Shown in pieces: positions 46,244-53,904 of a stretch of DNA of 64,000 bases. Within the stretch, counting starts at the first letter, position 1, and every line of letters begins with the position of its first letter. The notes under the pieces were generated by a model, which saw nothing but the letters and a program-made list of their open reading frames with translations, was not told the origin of the DNA and did no database searches. The DNA is from Nocardia lijiangensis NBRC 108240 (GTDB lineage: Bacteria; Actinomycetota; Actinomycetes; Mycobacteriales; Mycobacteriaceae): the NCBI RefSeq assembly GCF_001613045.1, contig NZ_BDBP01000020.1, forward strand, positions 1 to 64,000, given 5' to 3'. The position numbers were made by a program, and so were the translations under genes.

Positions 46244-46877
46244 AGGAATGCGCATCAACTCCGAGGAGGAAAGTCGCCCGAATTCGGGTGACAGCCTGCT
46301 GTCCACTACTCCCGTGGGAACCATCGGATCATTTCTGCAATGGCCCACTGTCGCAAGCGGTTTAGGAAGTGCTATCGGTAAGTCGTTCGTCGGCGCGGCC
46401 GGGCTCGCCGAAGGCGGCGAGCCCGAAGGGCGGCGCGAGGGTTACGACGAGGGTTTCCTCGCGACGACGCGACCGGGTCGGATATTTGGGTTCTTGCAGT
46501 GGCCGAGCTGGTACAACATCTTCAAGAGCACCCGCGACCAGGTCACGCAGGCAGGAATCTCCGCACTAGCCGGTGCGGTCGCCGGTCCTGCCGGTGCCGC
46601 GGCCGCTGCGGCGGTGAGTACGTTGACCTCTTCGGTGCAGAATGTGCTGCAGCAGTTCACCGCACCGTCGCAGACACAGCCGGGCGCCGCGTTGCCGAGA
46701 GCGACTCCGTTGCCGCAGGTCCTCCCGTTGAACAACGACGTGCTCGATCGCCGGTCGTTCGGTCCGAGTATCGACCGCACCACGACGATCAACGTGCTCA
46801 AGTCCGCGGAGAACGCCGTAAAGGTGAGGGATCCGCTGATCGACCGTTCGGCAACATATCTGTCCCATTTGCGCTGA
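46233..46877 (+). CDS. Tail-operon protein with glycine zipper and tape-measure-like C-terminus
   Basis: A 214-residue protein (GTG 46224 is an alternative start). It contains an internal duplication, TTPVGTIGSFLQWP and TTRPGRIFGFLQWP, then a hydrophobic small-residue zipper (ISALAGAVAGPAGAAAAAAV) that could span a membrane, and a C-terminus (SIDRTTTINVLKSAENAVKV) like those ending siphoviral tape-measure proteins. It may be an inner-tail or membrane-penetration component, or a residue of a larger tape measure. Confidence 0.6.
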   Translation: MFYEGMRINSEEESRPNSGDSLLSTTPVGTIGSFLQWPTVASGLGSAIGKSFVGAAGLAEGGEPEGRREGYDEGFLATTRPGRIFGFLQWPSWYNIFKSTRDQVTQAGISALAGAVAGPAGAAAAAAVSTLTSSVQNVLQQFTAPSQTQPGAALPRATPLPQVLPLNNDVLDRRSFGPSIDRTTTINVLKSAENAVKVRDPLIDRSATYLSHLR

Positions 46878-46930
46878 CGCGCTGTGGGTTTCATCCCATC
46901 GCTCATGTGCCGAGAACTCGAGAGGGGGTG

Positions 46931-47014
46931 ATGGGAATGCTCGTTGTCATCCAAGCTGTCCTCGAATTGATCAGCGATCTCGTTCCGCTGCTGCTGCCGC
47001 TGTTCGGACTGTAA
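46931..47014 (+). CDS. 27-aa hydrophobic peptide
   Basis: MGMLVVIQAVLELISDLV, then PLLLPLFGL and a stop. GAGAGGGGGTG directly precedes the ATG. The peptide is one amphipathic or membrane helix, of the size of a phage toxin or holin-like peptide. Function unknown. Confidence 0.5.
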   Translation: MGMLVVIQAVLELISDLVPLLLPLFGL

Positions 47015-47171
47015 CCGCAGTGCCAGAACAGGATTCGCGGGCGGGCAAGCCGGGTGCCGCGTGTCCCGGAAATTCGGGCGGTCATGCCGCCGAGTGTCAG
47101 GCGGTGCCTGGCTCCTATCTGTACGTATTCGTTTCCACGGATTACCCGTGAACCTGATGATGGAGAAGATC

Positions 47172-47396
47172 ATGCCTACTCCCGATGAATCCCTCGGCCT
47201 CGCCGAACGCATCACGACCGATATACACGCCGTGGTTTCCCGGTTGGTCACCCTGCGGGCGGATCTCGAGGTGCTGCTCAATCTCGCCCAGGGCGTGTCG
47301 ATGACCGTCGATGCGGCCGTTCCGGCCTCGGCGCCGGACACCTCCGGCACGCTCGAAGCGGTAGTGTCCGTCGGTGCGCCTTCGGAAGCGGCGTGA
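47172..47396 (+). CDS. Small tail-operon protein of unknown function
   Basis: A 74-residue helical protein (RITTDIHAVVSRLVTLRADL, then EVLLNLAQG) with an Ala/Ser/Pro tail. ATG 47172 has GGAGAAG upstream; the frame runs further upstream without coding sense. Its stop overlaps the tail-terminator start (TGATG), so the two are coupled. Confidence 0.65.
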   Translation: MPTPDESLGLAERITTDIHAVVSRLVTLRADLEVLLNLAQGVSMTVDAAVPASAPDTSGTLEAVVSVGAPSEAA

Positions 47397-47845
47397 TGGC
47401 AACCTATCCCGTGCCGGGGGAATTCCCCGATTTCGAGCAGTTCATGGTCGATCTGTTCACCCCGATCGCCACCACCGTGACCACCCTGCCGGCGACCTCG
47501 GCCGCGCTGCAGTCGTCGCTGCCGCTGATCTGGGTGCGCACAACCGGCGGAACCCTCGATATCAATGCGGTCACCTACAAGGCGAAGGTGAGTGCCGTCG
47601 CGTTCGGCACCAGCCGCGTCGCAGCACAGCAACTGTCGGTGCAAATCCGTGAAGCGATCCTGAGTGCGCCCGCCAGCCGTGTCAACGGTGTCCTCGTCGA
47701 CTACGTCGAGGAAATCGCGGCCGAGGAGCAGAAGTTCCATCCGCCGATCCTGCGGCGCAGCCGCGGTCTGACCGAGGTCCCCGACCTCGATCCGCTCAAT
47801 CAGATGGTCGAGATCGCCTTCTCGATCGAAGCCCGCCGCCAATAG
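47396..47845 (+). CDS. Phage tail terminator protein
   Basis: A 149-residue protein starting MATYPVPGEFPDFEQFMVDL. Length, place before the tube gene and the sequence pattern (PLIWVRTTGG, VSAVAFGTSRVAAQQLSVQI) fit the siphoviral tail-termination proteins that cap the tube and join it to the head. Here there is no head module, so it would close a free tail. Confidence 0.8.
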   Translation: MATYPVPGEFPDFEQFMVDLFTPIATTVTTLPATSAALQSSLPLIWVRTTGGTLDINAVTYKAKVSAVAFGTSRVAAQQLSVQIREAILSAPASRVNGVLVDYVEEIAAEEQKFHPPILRRSRGLTEVPDLDPLNQMVEIAFSIEARRQ

Positions 47846-47946
47846 GCGGACCGAAACCCTGTCGCGGATAGGGCTTTTCACCGGCACCACGCGGTGCCGT
47901 TTCCGTCAATCCCTGCCCGCATTCGCGGGCGTTCGAATGGAGACAC

Positions 47947-48609
47947 ATGCCTGCCACCAACCTCACGGCCCTCAAGAACGCTCAGCGTTCGCTGCTGCTC
48001 AAGCCGCTCGACGCCGCGGTGTTCATCGCGCCCTGGTACACCGCCGCGCCGACGGCGTTCACTGACGCTAGCGGCGCGCTGCAGACGCTACCCGCGGCTT
48101 TCAAGCCGGTCGGCCTGATCGACAAGAAGACCGGTGTGGCCTTCGCCCGCGGTATCACCGCCGCGCCGATCGAGGCCTATGGTGAACTGCAGCCGGTGCG
48201 CAACGACATCACCAGCGACATCACCACCATCGAGTTCCAGCCGCAGCAGACCACCGCGCTGACCCTCGAGCTGACCACCAGCGCGAACCTGGCCCAGGTC
48301 AAGTCGAACGCCGCCTCCGGTGAGGTGTTCTTCCCGCAGCCCGCCTCGGAGCAGATCACCTACTACTCGGCGATCATCATCGGCAAGGACGGCAATGACG
48401 CCGACCCGATCTACGTGTTCAAGGTGCTGCCGAAGGTCGCCGTCAGCAAGTTCGGCGGCGAGCAGTGGACCCCCACCGAGGTGCTGGCGCAGAAGCTGAC
48501 CATGGTCGCGTTCAAGGACGACACCGCCGGCTACGCCGTCGCGCACGGCTTCGGCGGCCAGGGCTGGAAGAAGATCGTCGCCCAGACCGGCATCGCCCCC
48601 GCGGCGTGA
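47947..48609 (+). CDS. Major tail (tube) protein
   Basis: A 220-residue tube-forming protein, by its position between terminator and chaperones and its pattern (GLIDKKTGVAFARGITAAPI, YGELQPVRNDITSD). It should assemble as hexameric rings forming the non-contractile tube. ATG 47947 follows GGAGAC. No second sheath-type protein follows, which rules out a contractile tail. Confidence 0.87.
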   Translation: MPATNLTALKNAQRSLLLKPLDAAVFIAPWYTAAPTAFTDASGALQTLPAAFKPVGLIDKKTGVAFARGITAAPIEAYGELQPVRNDITSDITTIEFQPQQTTALTLELTTSANLAQVKSNAASGEVFFPQPASEQITYYSAIIIGKDGNDADPIYVFKVLPKVAVSKFGGEQWTPTEVLAQKLTMVAFKDDTAGYAVAHGFGGQGWKKIVAQTGIAPAA

Positions 48610-48747
48610 CGCCGCTCGTCGCAGCGCGAATTCTCCCCTGATCACCCAGGTTCCGGCCTGGGCGTGGGGCGTGTCATGTGTCTCCGGTCATGGCACGCCC
48701 CACACCATTTCCTGTCCATATTTCCGGAGAAGAAAGCGGGTCCACCA

Positions 48748-48909
48748 GTGTCCGCCATCCCCACCGAATTCCCCGTCACGATGACCGACGGCGAGAACGA
48801 CTACATCGTCTCCAGCGCCACCGAGTACGTCAACGCCGTCTACAAGCTCGGCCACGCGGTCAAGGTCGAAGAGGCGGCTTCGCGCCGTAGCGCTTCGAAG
48901 TCCAAGTAA
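48748..48909 (+). CDS. Small tail-operon protein
   Basis: A 53-residue protein from GTG 48748 (SAIPTEFPVTMTDGENDYIV) with a basic tail ending SASKSK. Small proteins of this type commonly sit between tube and chaperone genes in actinophages. No function assigned. Confidence 0.6.
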   Translation: MSAIPTEFPVTMTDGENDYIVSSATEYVNAVYKLGHAVKVEEAASRRSASKSK

Positions 48910-48934
48910 CACAACACATTCCCGGAGAGCTGAC

Positions 48935-49267
48935 ATGACCACCACTCACGAAGCGGCCACCACGGCCGAGGTCGGCGGGCGTTTCCACGAGCTGCAGCAA
49001 GAGCTCGCCCCGCGCAGACGCGCGCCCTACCGCCTGACCGACGACATCGCTATCCCGCCCGTAACCCGGGGCCAGCTGCTCGCCCTTCGCCGGACCGACA
49101 ACGACGACGAGCAGATGGCCATTGTGCTGGGTGACCAGTACGAAGCCGTCGAAGCACTCTTCGCCGAGCGGCCGCTGGATGAGTGGTTGGCCTTCCAACG
49201 CGATCTCTACGCCCACCTCTTCGGCCAGGGCTCTTCGGAGCTGCCGGGGGGATCGTCGGGCTCGTAG
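48935..49267 (+). CDS. Tail-assembly chaperone, short form (G-like)
   Basis: A 110-residue protein (VGGRFHELQQELAPRRRAPY, then DDEQMAIVLGDQYEAVEALF) of the tail-assembly chaperone group that coats the tape measure before tube polymerisation. It ends GSSGS just after a slippery heptamer and is the zero-frame product. Confidence 0.85.
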   Translation: MTTTHEAATTAEVGGRFHELQQELAPRRRAPYRLTDDIAIPPVTRGQLLALRRTDNDDEQMAIVLGDQYEAVEALFAERPLDEWLAFQRDLYAHLFGQGSSELPGGSSGS

Positions 49268-49743
49268 AGTTCTGGGAACGTTTCGGTGCCGCGCTCGACT
49301 ATGACCTGCTCGAGCGCGGCATCGACGTCCGGGACTGCTTCGGGCCCGACACGATTCGCACCCGCGACTGGCGCACCATCTGGGCCTTCAAAGACCGGCT
49401 GCCGCACGGTTCACAGTATCGTTCGGCGCTGTCGATGGACCGCGAACTTGCCGAACAGATGGTCATCGCCGAAGAAGCGGCCAATCTCTACGAGGACGAA
49501 TCGGCGAGGCTTGCTGGACCTACGCCCGAGGGCTACACGATCGATACCTACCTGCTGCTGTCGATCATCGATGCCCTGCAAGGCGTGCAAGCCGGGATTA
49601 TCGCGGCTGCAGGCGGCGACCCGCCAGCCATCCGCCCCATGCCCCGCCCCGTCACCGCGGCGGATCAGGTACGCGACGAACATCGCGATCGCTCTATGCA
49701 AAACCTCATCGACCAATTCACCGCATACACCTGGGAGGACTGA
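48935..49743 (+). CDS. Tail-assembly chaperone, frameshift fusion (GT-like)
   Basis: A -1 slip at GGGGGGA (49246-49252) joins the first about 104 codons to a second frame reading IVGLVEFWERFGAALDYDLL, on to TAYTWED, giving about 269 residues. The second part has no ribosome-binding site or start of its own. This follows the lambda G/GT pattern found in nearly all siphoviral tail operons; the two products are made at a fixed ratio. The stop overlaps the next gene (TGATG). Confidence 0.85.
49246..49252 (+). promoter_or_regulatory. -1 ribosomal frameshift site
   Basis: G GGG GGA in the zero frame (codons ccg ggg gga), an X-XXY-YYZ heptamer, 15 bases before the zero-frame stop TAG at 49265-49267. 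Confidence 0.85.
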
Positions 49744-50132
49744 TGATCTTCTCGGCAATCTTGCCCGCTCAGGCGGCCGGTGCCGCGGACGCCACGGTCC
49801 TGGCCGGCGTCTATTCCCCCGGCTTTTACAGTGGCGACACCATCACCGATGTCGAACTCGTTGCCCCACCGGGCTATTCGGCCATCACCGGAGCGGCAAC
49901 CAACAATGTGACCGTCTCGGTTCGCCACATTCGCAATGGCACGGTCCTGCAGACTTTCGCTGCCGTTACCACAACAGAGGGCACAAACCTGGTCCCCGAA
50001 TCTCCGGTCTCCGTCCCGATCACGGCGCAGCCGGTCCTGCTGATGGGTGACGTGATCGACGTGCAGATGCACCAGAACGGGGCCGGCCAGGCAGTCGGAA
50101 CCGGACTGACCGTCTACGTATTCATCAGCTGA
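49743..50132 (+). CDS. Tail-operon beta-sandwich protein of unknown function
   Basis: A 129-residue protein starting within the stop of the chaperone fusion. It is almost all beta (NNVTVSVRHIRNGTVLQTFA, then VLLMGDVIDVQMHQN) and resembles a decoration or fibre-head domain. Its place between chaperones and tape measure is unusual. Confidence 0.65.
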   Translation: MIFSAILPAQAAGAADATVLAGVYSPGFYSGDTITDVELVAPPGYSAITGAATNNVTVSVRHIRNGTVLQTFAAVTTTEGTNLVPESPVSVPITAQPVLLMGDVIDVQMHQNGAGQAVGTGLTVYVFIS

Positions 50133-50220
50133 ACAGAGTCCGAAGCTTCGCGGACCTCGACTGGAAACGCCGAGGACTAGTCTGCTTACCGTGCGGCGCG
50201 AGCGTCGCGATCAGGGGGCA

Positions 50221-50994
50221 TCATGCTTCGCATCGCAGATGGCTCATACCGATTGTCACCACGGTGACCGCACCTTCCGGTGCGCCCTCGGGCCAGCCGA
50301 TGCCTAAATCCCCGTGCTGCGGACCGGGCGTTCTCGTTGTGAGATCAATGGTTTCGACTGCACGGTCGAGCCACCATCCCGTGTTCCTACACATGTCCCA
50401 CTCGCGGCCGTCGCTACCGCTGGAATACAACTCCAGTGGCAAACCGCGGGAGTCGCGCAGATGCTCCAGCAGCCGGTCGGCGACTCCGCTATCGGGCGTG
50501 CCGTCGGTACTGCCGATGGACAGCACACGGTGGCACCACGGGCCTCGTCGCGATTCCGAGCACCAGGACGAATCCGCGAGCACCACAAGGCCATCCGGTA
50601 GCGGCAGCACCCGATCGGCGGCTGGCACCGGAACCGGTTTCGCGCCATAGGACGGAAAGTAGTCCGACCAGAACCACAGCATGAGCAAAACACCGAGTGG
50701 GCTTGCCACACAGTAGAGAACGACGAGAACGCCACCGAGCGCGGTCCGAAGTGAAGCCACACCACCCGCTGCCCGGTCGGTGATCAGACCCGCCACCAGG
50801 ATGCCCACGCTAGCCAAGATCAGCAACACCTCGACGCTGTACTGCACCTCGCGCAGCGTCCAAGCGAGGAACGACACCACCAGCTGTGTCACCGCGATCG
50901 CCGCCAGTGCGACACCCACCCACAGGCGATACCGCGGCGACCGCGCCGCCAACAGCCAGCACACCAACGGAATGACAAAGACCAGTCGTTCCAC
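50221..50994 (-). CDS. Four-helix membrane protein, moron-like
   Basis: A 257-residue protein on the opposite strand inside the tail operon, starting at GTG 50994. Four hydrophobic helices fill residues 1-105 (LVFVIPLVCWLLAA, VALAAIAVTQLVVSFLAW, VLLILASVGILVAGLI, LGGVLVVLYCVASPLGVLLM), followed by a 150-residue soluble domain with three cysteines. No family is recognised. Separate transcription suggests a cargo or accessory gene, perhaps immunity to the particle or a release function. Confidence 0.6.
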   Translation of the reverse strand: MERLVFVIPLVCWLLAARSPRYRLWVGVALAAIAVTQLVVSFLAWTLREVQYSVEVLLILASVGILVAGLITDRAAGGVASLRTALGGVLVVLYCVASPLGVLLMLWFWSDYFPSYGAKPVPVPAADRVLPLPDGLVVLADSSWCSESRRGPWCHRVLSIGSTDGTPDSGVADRLLEHLRDSRGLPLELYSSGSDGREWDMCRNTGWWLDRAVETIDLTTRTPGPQHGDLGIGWPEGAPEGAVTVVTIGMSHLRCEA

Positions 50995-51078
50995 GCGGCC
51001 AGCATAGCCGCAGCCGCATTCGACCGCCCATCTGACTGATCTCGTTGTTGCGCGGTGGATTCCGTGAGGAGGAAAGCT

Positions 51079-52941
51079 ATGAGTAGTACGTGGGACACGC
51101 CGCCGCCGAGTTTCGACAGGAAGCCGGACCAGAGCAAGGTGGACAGGCTCCAGCCGGGGCAGCGCGCGCTGGTCTGGGATTCGGTGATCAGCGGTTCGAT
51201 GGCTGGGGTCGATCCGCGCTTGGTGCTGGCTATCGCGCTGGAGGAAGCAGCAGACCAGCACGATGACGATGGAGCGCTGCACGATTTGAATCAGTGGGGG
51301 AAGGGCCACACCCCGTGGGTCGGCAGGATGAATAACCCGGCCGGCTGGTCTCTGGGCATTACCAACGTCAAAGAGCGCACCTTCGAAAAAGTCAAAGAGA
51401 AATATCCCAGCGTATTTCATGATCACGAATGGTCCGACCTCGCGAACGACGACGCTCTGGCTGTTCGTACTACCGCCTACTATCTCAAGTACTTGCAGGA
51501 AACGTATGCCGGGTCTATGCCGGACGAAATCAAGCAGAAGTATACCCTGAATCAATTCTTGGCCTCGGCGTACAATGCGGAGTTCGATGCCGATGGCGAT
51601 AACAATGTGTTGGTGTGGATCAAGGACAAGAAACTCGGGGAAAAGGAGTCGAAGGAGTATCGAGATCGCGTCAAGGACAAGCAGTGGCAGCGTGCCGAGT
51701 CCTTGCTATCGACGATGTGGACTTGGAAGGACCACTCTGGCATCCGGCCGATCAGTGCAACGCTGGATTCGCCGGATCAACCTGCCGCGCTGCTGAACTC
51801 GTGGCTGAATGCCGGTTCTTCGATCCTCGATTCGATTCTGCGCCCCGCGCAGGGCGTCGTGCCGATTGCTGGTGGCATGGACCCGAACCCGAATCGTCAG
51901 ACGGCGGTGAAATATGCCGATGACTGGGCGATCATGAGCAACTGGGAGTATCCGAACTACGATGCGAGCGGCGGCGACTGCACGAGCTTCGCGTCTCAGG
52001 TTTTGCACGCCGGAGGTTTTCAGTTCGATCCCTCGCGGGCCGACGACAGTTTCGCCGTGACCGACCGCTGGCATCCCTACAACCGGAAATACAACCACAT
52101 CGGCAATGAGGCGCCGCATGAAGCAGGTGATTCGGCGCCGCGTCCCTGGCTGAATGTTCAATCGTTGTACAGCTATATCGCCAACGGATACGGGAATGCG
52201 AACGGTGGTCCGACGGGAACGCGGCTGGCACCGATCAGCGTCAACCCGATCACCGGGAATCCCGATCCCAACGCGTTGACCAATGCCGGACTGCGTCCCG
52301 GTGACCTGGTATTCGTTAGTTACGGCGAGAAGAACGAGGACGGGTCCCCGGTCCTCAGCCACACCATGGTCTACGCCGGCCATGGCAATGCGCGGCAGCG
52401 TATCGGTGAGGACGAAAACGGCAACCCGCGGTACCAGTACTTCGAGGACGCCGATTTCGTCGACTACCACAGCAGCAATGTCTACCACGGGTTCTGGGCC
52501 ATCCCCAAGGTAGATGAGGACACGGAGAAGGTCGTTACGGACCGGACCGTCACTTACTACCCCGTGCGCATGAACTACCCTGGCGACGCGCAATATCCCG
52601 TCCAGCGAGCGGCGGGCGGCGACATCAGAGGTCCCGGTTCGTCCATCGGCGACAAGATTCCGGCGTGGCTGTCCGACGGCGAGTTCGTCATGAACGCACG
52701 CTCGACATCGGTGAACCGTCCATTCCTGCAGGCACTCAACGCTGACCCGTTCTTCCTGCAGAAGATGCTCGAGCAGCGGGATGCTGCTGCGGCGGCGAGG
52801 GCGAATGCGAATGCCGGCGGGTACGCGCCAGCGGCCGGCGGTGGGGCCGCGACCGTGAACATCTCCATGTCGAGTTCCGAGGACATTGTGGCGCGGTTGA
52901 AAGTGCTGTCGACGCAATGGGAGCTGATGAATTCCCGGTAG
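51079..52941 (+). CDS. Mini tape-measure protein with lysozyme-like and amidase domains
   Basis: A 620-residue protein from ATG 51079 (AGGAGGAAA upstream). Residues 35-170 look like a lysozyme/lytic-transglycosylase-type helical domain (VDPRLVLAIALEEAADQ, NPAGWSLGITNVKERTF, LASAYNAEFD). Residues 273-475 match an Amidase_6-type Cys/His hydrolase (GGDCTSFASQVLHAGG with Cys-301, GLRPGDLVFV, LSHTMVYAG with His-428). Residues 510-620 are a typical tape-measure end (GGDIRGPGSSIGDKIPAWLS, DGEFVMNA) finishing ATVNISMSSSEDIVARL. The long coiled coil that sets tail length is absent, so the predicted tail is short. Confidence 0.78.
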   Translation: MSSTWDTPPPSFDRKPDQSKVDRLQPGQRALVWDSVISGSMAGVDPRLVLAIALEEAADQHDDDGALHDLNQWGKGHTPWVGRMNNPAGWSLGITNVKERTFEKVKEKYPSVFHDHEWSDLANDDALAVRTTAYYLKYLQETYAGSMPDEIKQKYTLNQFLASAYNAEFDADGDNNVLVWIKDKKLGEKESKEYRDRVKDKQWQRAESLLSTMWTWKDHSGIRPISATLDSPDQPAALLNSWLNAGSSILDSILRPAQGVVPIAGGMDPNPNRQTAVKYADDWAIMSNWEYPNYDASGGDCTSFASQVLHAGGFQFDPSRADDSFAVTDRWHPYNRKYNHIGNEAPHEAGDSAPRPWLNVQSLYSYIANGYGNANGGPTGTRLAPISVNPITGNPDPNALTNAGLRPGDLVFVSYGEKNEDGSPVLSHTMVYAGHGNARQRIGEDENGNPRYQYFEDADFVDYHSSNVYHGFWAIPKVDEDTEKVVTDRTVTYYPVRMNYPGDAQYPVQRAAGGDIRGPGSSIGDKIPAWLSDGEFVMNARSTSVNRPFLQALNADPFFLQKMLEQRDAAAAARANANAGGYAPAAGGGAATVNISMSSSEDIVARLKVLSTQWELMNSR

Positions 52942-53019
52942 GCGGTATCGACGCCGACTGGTTCGAGATCGTCGGTCGGCGAGTCTATTTCAGATTTTCA
53001 AGAGAATTGAGGTGAGGTT

Positions 53020-53904
53020 GTGGCGTCGAATGCCGCGATGATCACGGTGACCGGAGTCGACGGATCGGTATGGACGATCGCCGGCCAGGGCAGTGGCCGT
53101 GAGGGTGTGGATTTGGCTACGTCGCCGAGCGGACTGTACGACGCTCCGGTGACGACGATCTGGAACCAGTCGGCGTTCCAGATCGGCTCGTCGTTCGGTG
53201 GTTACCGGACCAACAAGCGCGATGTCGTATTCGCGGTCAATGTCTTCGAAGCCGCGGGGCGGACGTGGGAGGGAGTGGACTCCGCATGGCGCAAAGCATG
53301 GGCCTACGACCGGGATTCGACGCTGACGATCACGACCGACTTCGGAACCCGGTCGCTGAAGCTGCGGATGTCCGAGCAGCCGGACTTCAAGCCGGACAAG
53401 GACCCGCATCTGCGGAGGCAGGGCAAGGTCGTGATGACCTGTGTCGCGGGCAATCCCTGGTGGGTGGAGTCCGATGTGACGAGCGCGTGGACGTCGACCA
53501 TGAACACCACGGGCGCGAACGTGAGCCAGCAAGGCACGGTCAGCATCGCCAACCCGACGGATCAGCCGATGTGGCTGAAGTGGGTGTGCTCGGCGCCGGG
53601 CAAATGGACGCTGCCCGACTTCTCGTGGGGCGCGGTAGATCGTGACGAGGCGCGCGTCATCACGCTGCCGATGACCAGCGCCGGGCAAGACTTGACGGTC
53701 GACACCGATCCGATGGAGGAGATGATCGTCGCGGCGAACAGTTCGCAGATCTGGGCGTTGATGAACGGCGTCAGCTTCCTCTACCCGGTGCCCGCGTACA
53801 CCCCCGCCACGGATGTTCCCGTGAAGGTGTCCGGCGCGCCTACCGGCGCTTCGGTGATGGTCGTGCAGCCGCGGAACTGGTCGCGTCCGTGGGGGTTGCA
53901 GTGA
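53020..53904 (+). CDS. Distal tail (Dit-like) minor tail protein
   Basis: A 294-residue protein from GTG 53020 (GAGGTGAGG upstream). It sits directly after the tape measure and carries Dit-like features: VTTIWNQSAFQIGSSFGGYR, WRKAWAYDRDSTLTITTDFG and a C-terminal galectin-like beta domain. It should form the hexameric ring between tube and tip. It is coupled to the next gene by a GTGA overlap. Confidence 0.82.
   Translation: MASNAAMITVTGVDGSVWTIAGQGSGREGVDLATSPSGLYDAPVTTIWNQSAFQIGSSFGGYRTNKRDVVFAVNVFEAAGRTWEGVDSAWRKAWAYDRDSTLTITTDFGTRSLKLRMSEQPDFKPDKDPHLRRQGKVVMTCVAGNPWWVESDVTSAWTSTMNTTGANVSQQGTVSIANPTDQPMWLKWVCSAPGKWTLPDFSWGAVDRDEARVITLPMTSAGQDLTVDTDPMEEMIVAANSSQIWALMNGVSFLYPVPAYTPATDVPVKVSGAPTGASVMVVQPRNWSRPWGLQ

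Noticed and set aside
50221-51555. A 444-codon minus-strand frame over the tape-measure start
   Set aside because: The portion upstream of 50994 is antisense of the tape-measure gene, which has a strong ribosome-binding site and recognisable domains; only the membrane protein part is kept.
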